A stretch of 64,000 nt of DNA from Casuarius casuarius (Eukaryota > Chordata > Aves > Casuariiformes > Casuariidae). Location: the NCBI GenBank assembly GCA_003342895.1, contig PTFA01000091.1, forward strand, positions 2,704,429-2,768,428. Reading direction: 5' to 3'. Shown piece after piece: positions 1 to 16,450 of this stretch. A program made the position numbers and the translations under genes. The notes below the pieces were generated by a model. It saw nothing but the letters and a program-made list of their open reading frames with translations, was not told the DNA's origin and searched no databases. Each line of letters starts with the position of its first letter. The first letter of the stretch is position 1.

Positions 1-1035
1 GTCATAGCGGCTGAATCACACCGGCAAAGACAATGATGACCTTTATTATATTGTGACATTTGTTTTTTTTTTTCCCCCCCCGCTTTTTCTCTTTCTGCGC
101 CGCAGGAGCAGGACGCACAGGCCGGGCCCNGGCCTCGCTGCCGGGCGGTTCGTGCCGCGAGCTCCCCGCGCCGGCGCTGGCGAGCGGGAAGGGTGAGGGC
201 CAGGACAAGCCCAAGGGATTGTTTCCCCCCCCTTTTTTTGGTAATGAAACTTTAGGAAAGGACAGCAACAGGCCATCATGTACGTTGGGCCTCNGCCAAA
301 TCGTTAATCTTTCATTCACTTGAACGAGTCTCGCTTCAGTACGATGGGGAACATAGTTTTCTTTTTTTAAGGTTTGCAATAGCTTTTGAAGCACTAAGTC
401 TGAATTAGTCTGCTAGTCTTCCTCCNCTGATTAATACACTTTTTTCTGATTTTCCACTAGAAATTAGAGCTATCCCCAACGAAGCAGGAAGGCACGTTTC
501 CATGTGCACCNAAGTCCAAACTCAAGATCCTCTCTCTTCCCTGCAATGCTGCCAGGGATGCGATCGTTAAAAGAATGTTTCTGCCTTGATTTTACTACCA
601 GTAAATCTCAAATTGTGTCTCAGTTGGACGGTGAAAGGGAGGCACGGCAAGAACGGCACCAGCGCGGGGCTTCGCGGCTGCTCTTGGCTGCCCGGGGCCG
701 AGCCGCGCAGCGGGGCCAGGCCAGGCCGGGCCGAGGGTTATTCCCGCGGGAGGAGGCGAGACGCCGCGCGGGGCTCCGGCTGCCGAAGGGCGACGTCCGG
801 GATCCCTNGCACCTGCCTTACCCCCTTTCTCTTTTCTTTTTAAGCGTCACTGGTACCAGGGCCAAGAGAAGACCGCCGTGCGGGANGAACCTCCGGCCTC
901 GCATCTGCTACCCGCGATATCCGGCACCCGGAGCAGCCCCGAACGCCGCGACGTGGGNCGAAGGTGAGTGCAGAACCGCTCACGTGCCGGCAGCACCCTG
1001 CTCAGTACGGTTCAGTGAGAGTCGGACACANAAAG
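1..1035. other. Intergenic flank downstream of STC1
   Basis: Contains a homopolymer-rich stretch (T then C runs, about 61-81) and CpG-rich patches (about 105-185 and 650-980). No homeodomain or other recognised coding sequence is present, so the expected downstream neighbour NKX2-6 is not in this window. The open frames are short and low-complexity. Confidence 0.6.
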
Positions 1036-1050
1036 CCTTAAATGTGACAT

Positions 1051-1056
1051 TTTATT
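1051..1056 (-). terminator. STC1: Likely distal poly(A) signal of STC1 (AATAAA)
   Basis: TTTATT on the plus strand reads AATAAA on the sense strand, giving a 3' UTR of about 2.8 kb, the family-typical size. Alternative AATAAA hexamers lie at 1,248-1,253 and about 2,263-2,268 and could give shorter 3' ends. Another at 42-47 is probably too far downstream. Confidence 0.55.
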
Positions 1057-2925
1057 TCATTGCAGAAGAAAATCCAACATAGGCCTCATTATGTTATGCA
1101 TCTTTAATTATAAAAATAAGCAAAGAAAATAACTTGCATCTTTCTCATTACTATGATATGTTTCAAATAACCTTTATATGAACACACTGAGCTTTAAAAA
1201 TGTAATTTAAACAATAAATAATGACATATACCAGATATGCTCACTGTTTATTCCAGTACTCAGCAAAAAACAAAAAAACCAAACTCTCCCCCTCTCTAGG
1301 TATCTTTAAATTATAAATACATAATGCAAATTTATAATGGCACAAAACATCTAAAGTGCAAACAAATCACAATGAGAATCATGCAAACGTTTCTAGATAA
1401 GCCCCTCCCCGCCCCCGAGAGAAATCATTTTGCAATGAACGCAAGATTAAAAAAATAAAGCGTTAGAGATTAAATAAAACGTGAAATAGCTGGACTTAAT
1501 ATTGAGCATCGCTCCCCGTCCCCGGGGGGGATTGGCCCCCCCCAACTCAGCCACCTGCGATTCGGCATCCTCGCGAGCCGCCCCCGCCGCCCGCCGTGGG
1601 CTCCGTGCGAGAGTCAGGCAAGGGGAAGCCCCGGGCTTTGGATCTTACGGATATGTGCTCCTTACTTACTATTTTAGCATTGGAAAAGAAAAAAAGGTGA
1701 CACGTGAAGCAGCTCAAAACCCTTGCGAGGCCGCGGAGGCGCCGCGCGGGCGCTGCACCGGTGTGCACAGCTTGCTTTTACCCCGATGCCAGAGCGAATC
1801 AAACCAGGGGAAAGTCTTTTCCCNATCCTCTTCCCGCCCATGTTAAGGGGAAAAGAAAAGGTTAAATTCCCACTGGAAACACCAAATTAATTATGACAAC
1901 CCGAGGAGACGGGGTGGGGGCAGCCGAGCCCTNCCCCTCGCCCCGGCTGGCCTCGCTATACCTGACTGCGATTGAAGGAGCTGCAGCATCGCATCTTGCC
2001 TGCTCCGGACTGCGCGATTCAGAGTAGTTAAACAAAACAAAACAAAAAACCCCGAAAACCTCTACCGTCAGCAACATTTTTTGCCGCTTACAATTTTATG
2101 ACAGCACTTTTGGGCTACATTTAATGAAGACAGCAATATTAGAAATGCTGCCACTGCATCTGGTTTCAATGTATTAGCAGCAAGTTATTGTTTAAAGGCT
2201 TTGTGGTTTAAAAAAAAAAGTTATATTGCTTTAGATTTTGAAAAGAAAAATAGATCCCTCCTTTATTAGCTCTCTAACTAGTCGAGCGAGAGTCACCGCT
2301 CGGCAGACGGAGGCGAGCGGGTCGGCCTGGAGCGCGGCACCGGCCTCGCCGGCTGCGCGCTGCGATGCGGCTTTGCTTGGCTCCCCGCGGCCGGGCAGGC
2401 TACCGTGCAGGACGCGGCCGCCGCGGGGGCACGCGAGCAGAGGCCGAGGCGCGAGCCCTGCCCCACGGGGCCTTTTAAAGACAGGCACGTTGTTTTACGT
2501 TCCGGGTTTGAGAGCGCCTCAGGATTTTTGCTGCCTTTCCCCAGCACTCACCTTTCTAAGGGGATTTTTACCCGCNGCGGCGGCTCTGAGCTCCCAAAGC
2601 AGCCGCTCCGCCAGCGTTTGCTGCCCCCCGGCTTCCCTGCCCTGCTCTGCCCCGGGGAGCAGCACGGCTTCACGGCCGCTCTGGCCGGTCCCAACTCACG
2701 TTACCTATGAAAAGAGAGGCTTGTTTCTGGCCCTGTCTGAATCGTTTCTGTCTTAAACATCTCTCTTCCATTAGAAAAAGGCCACAAAGTAGAATGTGAA
2801 CTTTCGAATATGACAGAGATACTGTTTCCAGGAAAAAAAGAAAATAGCTAACTTACAAAACTAAGTTTATGCAATAAAGTTATTATATTCTGCTTCTTTT
2901 AAGCAGACTCTCGTGGAATTTATGT

Positions 2926-3738
2926 ACAGTACATGACAGATTTTAAAACTATTTATACCACAGTTAGAGCAAGACCTTTAATACTCTAGTCTTAAGAAAG
3001 GGCTTGTTTGTGTTAGGTTTCTTTTAAAGCTTTAGACAGTTAAATACAGTACATAGATGTTAGCTTTTAAATACAATGCAAGATTATGTAACCTTCTGAC
3101 TAGCCTTAACCATAGACCGGCACCTCCTTTGATGACTTCCACAGTACAAAATGCTCCTCTGCTGATTTGGTGGTGGTGGGGGGGTGTTTTAGCTCATTTT
3201 GCACTGTGGTGCCAGGTCACGGTAACTAGAACCAGCCACAGCTAGCGAGTTTGGTAAATTAACCAGCCAGGGGAGCTGTGTTGGAAGGGTTAGGACCGTA
3301 TGACACTAAGAGACCAGGAATATGACATTCATATTCGTCCATGGCCAGCACAGATTCATAACACGAATTCCATTGCCATCTTCAGGATGTGCAATAGTTG
3401 TTAGTGCATCTATCGTCGCCTACCAGCTTTCTGCGAGGGAGAACAGAGGAGCTATTCTCCGTGGTGCCAAATCTCCAGACTTCAATGGTGTTAGCGCTAC
3501 AGTACATTTAGGGTTTGGTGTCTGAAGGCCTGACTACTGTATGGTTATATTTAAGACTAAGATTGTTTTGGATATATTTTTGTGGGGGAAAAGAAAAAGA
3601 GATGGAGACACTTTGACGGCGGGAAAGCTGAGACACTGAACACAGATCCATGCAAAAGTTTGTTCGAGAGGAATAGAAAATACCAATGACTAAATCTAAA
3701 ACCAGTTCCTAGTTGTTATTAAAACTAGCTACAGTACA
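2926..3738 (-). promoter_or_regulatory. Cluster of five miR-101 seed-match sites in STC1 3' UTR
   Basis: The 8-mer acagtaca occurs on the plus strand at 2,926-2,933, 3,046-3,053, 3,141-3,148, 3,499-3,506 and 3,731-3,738. On the STC1 mRNA each reads TGTACTGT, containing GUACUGU, the complement of miR-101 nucleotides 2-8. Four of the five (all but 3,141) are followed by A opposite nucleotide 1, making 8-mer sites. Five exact 8-mers in about 0.8 kb is far above chance (about 0.01 expected at equal base frequencies). Function is inferred from the seed rule; I have not tested pairing beyond the seed. Confidence 0.7.
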
Positions 3739-3831
3739 CTTGGTTTGGGTGCATTACTCTTCTAGAAGAGAGACGTCAGCTTTGGTAGCGCCTAGCATCC
3801 CTTACACACCCANGGGCGCGCCCCGGCAGGG

Positions 3832-10835
<7,004 letters not shown>

Positions 10836-10886
10836 TCTCTGACAAGTTTCCGCTAAGTGTGGTTTTTTGGGTGGGTTTTTTTTTTT

Positions 10887-10931
<45 letters not shown>

Positions 10932-11070
10932 GCGTGCGTGCGGCTCCGCGCTCCCGCTGCGGCTCGAGCGAAGACGTGGATGCGGACGGGCGCTGGCGGC
11001 GAGCGAGGAGTGTGCCGGGCTGGGGAAGCGCTGGCGGCCGCTCTGCCGGCCCGCTGGCTCCCGCTCGCTG
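10836..11070 (-). other. STC1: STC1 5' untranslated leader (start inferred from TATA box)
   Basis: The transcription start is placed about 30 bp downstream of the TATA box, so the upstream edge is approximate. On the sense strand the leader is GC-rich, then enters a CA-type repeat and an A tract before the ATG. No in-frame stop or ATG occurs between the predicted cap site and the start codon. An ACGTG motif lies at 10,974-10,978. Confidence 0.6.
10876..10941. repeat. T16 tract joined to (TG)n microsatellite in the STC1 leader
   Basis: Sixteen T (10,876-10,891) run directly into about 18 TG units (to 10,926) and an interrupted TG/CG tail to 10,941. On the mRNA this is an interrupted CA repeat followed by an A tract about 40 nt before the ATG. 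Its length is likely to be polymorphic and prone to assembly error. Confidence 0.95.
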
Positions 11071-11092
11071 GGGGACCGGCCGCCAGCCGGGG

Positions 11093-11100
11093 CTTTTATA
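11093..11100 (-). promoter_or_regulatory. STC1: STC1 TATA box
   Basis: TATAAAAG on the minus strand lies about 260 bp upstream of the ATG, inside the GC-rich promoter and just downstream of two CCAAT boxes. Its position and strand fit a focused STC1 start near 11,070. Confidence 0.8.
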
Positions 11101-11132
11101 GCCGGCCTTATCGGTCCCCCCCGGCCGCGGAG

Positions 11133-11160
11133 CCAATCCGGCGGCGCCGGCACAGCCAAT
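11133..11160 (+). promoter_or_regulatory. Pair of inverted CCAAT boxes upstream of the STC1 TATA box
   Basis: CCAAT occurs on the plus strand at 11,133-11,137 and 11,156-11,160, 23 bp apart, so it is inverted relative to STC1. The pair lies about 35-60 bp upstream of the TATA element, the usual NF-Y position. The spacing of roughly two helical turns suggests cooperative binding (inference). Confidence 0.65.
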
Positions 11161-11454
11161 GGCAGCCGGGACTCATTCAAGCCCCAGAAAACTGCAACTT
11201 CGCAGGAAGAATATTTTCCAGCCCATTAAAAGTACCTGCCAAGCAACAATAACAGGGCCGTGCATCGCCGGCGCGGCGGGGGGGCCGCGGGGGAGGCTTC
11301 CTCTGGCTCACGGAGCGCCAGGAAATGACAGGGCAGCCCCGGACCTCGCCCCGAGGCACCTGCCCTTTGGGAAAAGGCATTTTCCCAGGCTTTCAGCAGG
11401 GTTGCATCAGCTGGGCAGCAGGGACGGGGAGCTGCTCCCAGCAGGTACGGCGGG

Positions 11455-11518
11455 ACGTGCCCCGAGCCGTCGCGCCGCCGGCCCCGCGCAGACGCCCCGC
11501 GCCTCACCTGGACACGTG
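11455..11518. promoter_or_regulatory. Candidate hypoxia/E-box motifs (ACGTG) upstream of STC1
   Basis: ACGTG occurs at 11,455-11,459 and within CACGTG at 11,513-11,518, about 390-450 bp upstream of the predicted start. STC1 is known to respond to hypoxia through HIF-1, and RCGTG is its core site. Such short motifs are frequent in CpG-rich DNA, so this is only suggestive. Confidence 0.3.
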
Positions 11519-11570
11519 CAGATGCCCCCGCGCTGCCCAGCCCGCCGCCCCCTCGCCCCCACGCAAGCAA

Positions 11571-13949
11571 ACAGCTTTAGGTTGTTCCCCCCGACTCGTT
11601 CTGCAGATTTCATAAGGGAAGGAGGGAGCAGAGGCACCCTAATGCTCGATTTAATCTTCGTTTTAATAGGCACATAATGAGGCTTAACGCACGAGAGGAC
11701 CGATTATCCCGTATACCAGAGACGATTTAAGGCTCTGAGTACTTAAGGGATGAAAGCACAAGCAGGAGTATTAAGTCTTAGAGCTGAAATGAAAGCAGGA
11801 AGGTGCATGGAGAAAGAAGATTTGGAGATAAAAAGTTACGAATTCCTGCAGTTTAGAGTAAGTCAGACTTAGATATCTAGTATTACTGATCAGCGAGACG
11901 AGATAGCTCCTCCTGGATCTCGAGCATCTCTTTAATTCTGATCTGAGCTATCGCCACAATCTTTTCTGTAGGAAAAACACTATCGCCTCCGTGATGCCAG
12001 ACAAGGAAATGGAGCTCACACAGACTCAGAAATACGGCCATATGCAGAAGTTACGTTCAGTTACCTGCGCCAATTTTACAGATACGATTTAAGTGAGGTG
12101 CAAAACTCATCTTGTGCGCATTCATTTGGGTTTATGACTGGCCGAGTTCAAGAGAAGAAAATCAATAAGGAAGCAGTTTAAAGAAAAACAGAAGTAACCT
12201 CTTCCCTAGCAGACCTCCAGAAACAGCGTCCGCTGGTTTATCTCATTCCTGTCTTTCTTTGCCCAGGCTTGACAGCTCTAACCGTGACAACGACACTGGC
12301 CTGGCTGCTCACCCCGTCGCGGAGCTGCGATTTCTTCCGCGCGGTTTGGGCCGCACGGCCCTGCTCTCCTGGCATATTCGTGTCAGCTTCAATCGGCACT
12401 GGAGCAGGAGCGAGGTTGTGCTCCTGCCTCCGGGTCAAAATAACAGCTGCGCCAGATGTTCCAGGCACATTCAGAAAGCACTNCAACAGAAGGGGCTCGT
12501 GTTTTGTCTCAGTGCTGCGACACCGAGCCAATTTCATTAAATAAAAANAGAAATTAAAAGAGAAAACACCCAGCCCTGCGAAAGCACTGTGGTTTCTCTG
12601 CTTAATAGGACCAGTCCAGTTTGCAAGTGAGAATAATCCCATAGGGTTTGATCCCGATTAAAATCAAAAGCAGCTCTGGTGTTGACTTCAACGGGGGATG
12701 AATCACTATTCTATCTGCGTCCTCTCTGGAGTGGAAGCTTTGCATTTGCCACAAAACTGAATTTCGAACTCAAACCTGATTCCTGCCTCCCACCCCCCCA
12801 GGTGAGCATTCCTACCTTCGTTTACGTTTCAGTCTGAACTGAAGGAGTTTGCAAAGCAAGCCAGGGTGCCCGTGACCTCCAAACACACACGCATCCTGAC
12901 TGGAGTCAAACTGCAAAGAAAAGTTAGAGTAGCAAGTAGTTTATATAGGTAGTGAATTCCTCAGACCCATTTTCTGTTCTTTCTCGCATCTCTGTTCCAC
13001 GGCCGAGTTACTCCCTTAGGGACACCCACGCTAGTTTTAGTGCTTGCACCCGCTCTGTGTGTTGAGAGCAGCCAGCTCTGGTTCTGAACATCACTAAAAG
13101 GTGAGTAACTGCGAGACGAGGCCGTGTGGCAAGGGGAAGAGGCACTACGCTGCAGCGTGGTACGCCGGATCAGGCCACATGCCAACACTGAAACAGCAGA
13201 AAAANGTTATCAAGTCTCAAAGAGACCCTGTGCAGATAGTGCCTGCGCTTTGAGAAAGTGGGGAAGTGCAGCAGGGAGGGAAGGACCACACTGAGTTGCT
13301 GTCAAACTTGGCAGGAGACTCGTACAAGCATTTCTACCCGAGACACTTGTGCCCTGTGGTCCCAGAGCACATCTCCGCTCGTTACCTTGCACACTGAAGG
13401 CAACAAGTCCTGAAAAAACCCCTCTAATCTCCATTCCAGTCACTGTACGGGGACGGAGGAGTTTGTCTCATCTTTTGTACTCAAGCTTTTAAATGGGAAA
13501 AAAAACTACCAGTGCAGGAGCCACGGGACCGCGCGGGGCTCAGCGGCTTGCCCTCCAGGCTCCCGGGGTGAAGGCCATTGCGAGGAGGTTTAGAGACACA
13601 CCAAGAATACCCAGGATGGGAGAGGATTTTCCCTGAAGATCTTCCTTTCTCATCTGGTCAGTTAAGAGCGGCCCTGGAGAGTAAAGAGCACACCAGGAGA
13701 GAGAGGAAAGAAAAAGAAAACCCCAAACCCAAAAAGGCAAAAACCCAGAGAAGGTGCATTCGCCCAGGAGCAAAGGCTTAGCACGAGCTGCAAGGAGGAG
13801 TTTTCTCCCCAGCTTCCCTCACAGGTTAAACGCTGCCCCGAAGTGCAGGGGTTTCTATCGCAAACCTTTGTCTTCTGGCTGATGCATATACATGTGTGTG
13901 TGCGTATATATATGNATAAAAGCAAAAGGGAAGCCATGCTTTGCCCCGA
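11571..13949. other. STC1 upstream flank, no gene seen
   Basis: Mixed-composition non-coding DNA. Around 12,636-12,706 there is a degenerate palindrome-like stretch with a ttgacttcaacggg motif, typical of old sauropsid palindromic repeats. A short TG/TA tract sits at about 13,891-13,914. No coding exon or RNA gene was recognised. Confidence 0.6.
12636..12706. repeat. Degenerate palindromic repeat remnant
   Basis: The stretch runs from gggtttgatccc to ggggatgaatca, with an internal ttgacttcaac. It resembles the common 'gatcc...cattgacttcaatggg...ggatca' dispersed palindrome, with many mismatches. Assignment is by recollection of that pattern only. Confidence 0.4.
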
Positions 13950-14580
13950 GCGAGCTGGCTGCGCCTCGCCAGGTCCACCCAGGCGCTCCCGCCGCGCTGC
14001 CTGCACAGCCCGCACGGTTTGCCCTGTCGTAGCACCGTAAGCTCCTTCCCAAGGTGGTAAGACTCTGCCAAACCTCAGAGAGAAATATGGGAAAGAAGAA
14101 AAGATAAAAAAAGAGAAGCAGGGAGCCCTGCGCCCGTCCCCCCGCGCCAGGGCTGGGGCTGTGGCGAGGCCGGCGGCCCCCCGCCGCTGTAACCGGATCC
14201 CTGCCCACCTTCCCGGCCCGCCGCCGCGCTCCGCTCCGCTCCGGAGGGACGTGAGCAACTGCATCACCTCGGGAGTTAGCAACGCGCCGCTGCTTCCCGC
14301 GGCACGTCTGCTGCCGGCGAGCAGGGGAGCCCGCCGCCGCGCGCCGACGCTCCCGCGCACACGTACGCACCCGGCCCCGGCTCGCAGCGCGCCGGCGGCC
14401 GGCCCGAGAGCTGCCCGCGTGCCTCCGGCCGCCCAGCTCCTCCACGGGCGGGCCTCGGCGCGGCGCCCCGCGTCAGCATCGGCCCTGCACCGCGGCCGGT
14501 ACCCAGTGCGGCACCGCGCGCTGTCCGGATGCGGCTCCCCACCGTCACCGCGCGCTGCCCGGATGCGGCTCCCCATCACG
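13950..14580. other. CpG island about 2.9 kb upstream of the STC1 start
   Basis: Dense CpG content with open frames on both strands at once, including a minus-strand frame (13,662-14,606) whose translation is Arg/Ala/Gly-rich low-complexity and runs through a TA/TG tract; it is not credible as a protein. The island is bordered by a TATA-like element on the right. It could be an alternative STC1 promoter, a non-coding RNA promoter or an orphan island. Confidence 0.55.
14512..14579. repeat. Tandem duplication, two 34-bp GC-rich units
   Basis: Units 14,512-14,545 and 14,546-14,579 share the core ggatgcggctcccca and the start caccgcgcgctg, with a few mismatches. The duplication lies at the edge of the CpG island, just before the TATA-like element. 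Confidence 0.85.
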
Positions 14581-14618
14581 CAGTTATAAACCAGGAGAAG
14601 CTTCACTTACCCTGACGG

Positions 14619-14626
14619 TATAAAAG
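14619..14626 (+). promoter_or_regulatory. Plus-strand TATA-like box beside a CpG island
   Basis: TATAAAAG in plus orientation, 40 bp after the CpG island, would place a start near 14,650 reading away from STC1. No coding exon follows, so any product would be non-coding. Confidence 0.3.
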
Positions 14627-14879
14627 CAAAGCACGGGGAGGCTGAGCAGAACCTTCCAAGGTGCTCAGCCCCAGCGACCGCCGCCACCGCCCCGGGCTGA
14701 GCACTGTCAGAACTCGCTCCACAGGCGGGATTCAGTTAACAAGTCGTCTGCCCCAACGTGGCCACTCGAACCCGTCCGCAGGCGTCAGCCTTCCCTCCGC
14801 AGACCTGGCAACAAAAGCCGGCCGCTCGCTATTCTCCCGTCAAATAACGGCATTTCATACCTCGGGTTTTCTGTAAAAG

Positions 14880-16450
14880 TCAGGAAAAGATTAATTGTGT
14901 CACAGCCACTGTATGTTTAAGGTAACACTGTTTTATGCCCAACATAAGGTTGCAACTATTGTCTCACGCTGTGTTCGAGTTAATCGCCAACGTAAACGAA
15001 GCCAAGGAAAAAGGCTTTTCATATTACTTTACTACATGATTTATTCACTTCGCACAATTTGATTTTTTAATAAAAGCAATTATGTAGTTTAGTGTATTTC
15101 TGCTGGGCTGCTTTTCTGTCTTGTAAACGCAATGCATGATGAAAAGCGATTATTAATAATGGCCCGGTATTATTTGAAATCCTATGCTCTAAATCCTGAG
15201 TGCCTGTTTCAACGGGATTTTGATTAAGACCAAATGTGCATCACATATCAAACGCATGAGGAACTTTCAGCACTCAGGGCTGGTACTCAGGCCCGGCCTG
15301 GTCAATGGAAAAACGCACCCGGGGAAGGTAAAACGGCCCTTAAAGGCATCGTTGCGACGGCCTCGCGGTTTTACCCCTCTGAACACTGGTATCACCGGCT
15401 CGGGCTCGATTCGTACCTGCGCCGTGGGGCCGGGGTGTTTGCTCCCGCCTTCCTCTGCAGCAGGTAACCATGCTCGGCTGCAGCAAGAGTTAACTCCAAA
15501 CCCTGATTTCGAGGGGCTTTGGGCAAGACCTTTGCCCAGGGACCACCGTATCTCCATGAGACTCCCCTTGCAACAGTTTTTGCCAGAGAAGCAAAACAAA
15601 ACAACAAAAAAACCCCACTTGCAAAAAATATTCCCCCCCCGCCCTGCTCCAGAGCCTGATGACACTAGCAAATATCTAAATAGTTTCTTGCAAAGGCTTG
15701 CCTTAACCAGAAAGAGGATCTCTCATTAAAGCATAAAATTAAACACTTCAGAACAAAGCTATTGGCACATTAATATGGAGATTCTGCCTCACCCCCCCTT
15801 CATCAAAATGCATTAGCCCTTCATGTGCAATTTGCATTGGAAAGCGTAGGAGCCACATAGCATTAACAGCTGTGAAATTGGTGTCATTCTTAAAGGTTAA
15901 AATAAACCCAGCTATTCTCTAAAGCTGCCAAGCATTTCTTTGCAAGATCTATGGCCAGAGCCTTCATGAATCATGAATTTGCTTTTTTTGTGCGCTGTGG
16001 AAGAATCCTTTGCCATTTACAGGGAGGCAGGAGCGCTCCCTGCTCAGCCTCTTGCAGGAGAGCCTCAGCACTAGGTACGCAGTAAGGCGAGCAGGAATTA
16101 TCCAGCGATATACCTTTTAATTTGCACAGCAGCCCTTTAAAATTGGGAACTGGTATGGCAGCCTCCCCACTTTACTCTTGAGAAAGTCTCTTGAAACTTT
16201 TCTAGCCAATGGTTACAGGAATTTGTTTTGCAAGAGTGTCATTTTGTATTTTTTCTTTTTATTACTATAACAAGGCACAGATCCTAAAGTTAGTACATTA
16301 AACATTCTGGTTACCCTACTGACCAGAACATTTAACACGAGAATCATTCTTTCCCCATGATTTTTCAGAAGCTAGAGAGATTATTCTCATGGAAAATCTA
16401 TTAATTGCCAAGCCCTAAATAACAGTGTCTTGTTAAATAAGAGGAGCGAA
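14880..16450. other. AT-rich non-coding block with TAAT-type motifs
   Basis: Contains AT-rich stretches at about 14,880-15,200 and 15,730-16,450, with homeodomain-type motifs such as gattaattg and aagcaattatg, and octamer-like atttgcat near 15,830. A C run sits at about 15,634-15,641. No gene recognised; possible regulatory DNA. Confidence 0.4.

Larger units (their letters stand above)
1036..3831 (-). other. STC1: STC1 3' untranslated region (approximate distal end)
   Basis: This is sequence downstream of the TAA as far as the last good poly(A) signal, about 2.8 kb. That agrees with the long 3' UTR known for STC1 in mammals; the end is inferred, not mapped. It alternates AT-rich blocks (about 1.04-1.50, 2.06-2.28 and 2.75-3.75 kb) with CpG-rich blocks (about 1.50-1.64, 1.90-1.96 and 2.28-2.70 kb). 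The AT-rich parts contain many ATTTA-type motifs on the sense strand and one Pumilio-like UGUANAUA match (complement of 2,921-2,928). Open reading frames on either strand across the GC-rich blocks look like composition artefacts. Confidence 0.7.

Noticed and set aside
1..1035. Possible NKX2-6 or other neighbouring gene downstream of STC1
   Set aside because: No homeodomain or other recognisable coding sequence appears on either strand.
10857..11252. Plus-strand frames beginning with Phe and Cys-Val repeats
   Set aside because: They translate the T tract and TG microsatellite antisense to the STC1 leader and promoter.
13662..14606. 314-codon minus-strand open frame upstream of STC1
   Set aside because: Arg/Ala/Gly-rich low-complexity translation from a CpG island, passing through a TA/TG tract; other frames on both strands are also open and no domain is recognisable.
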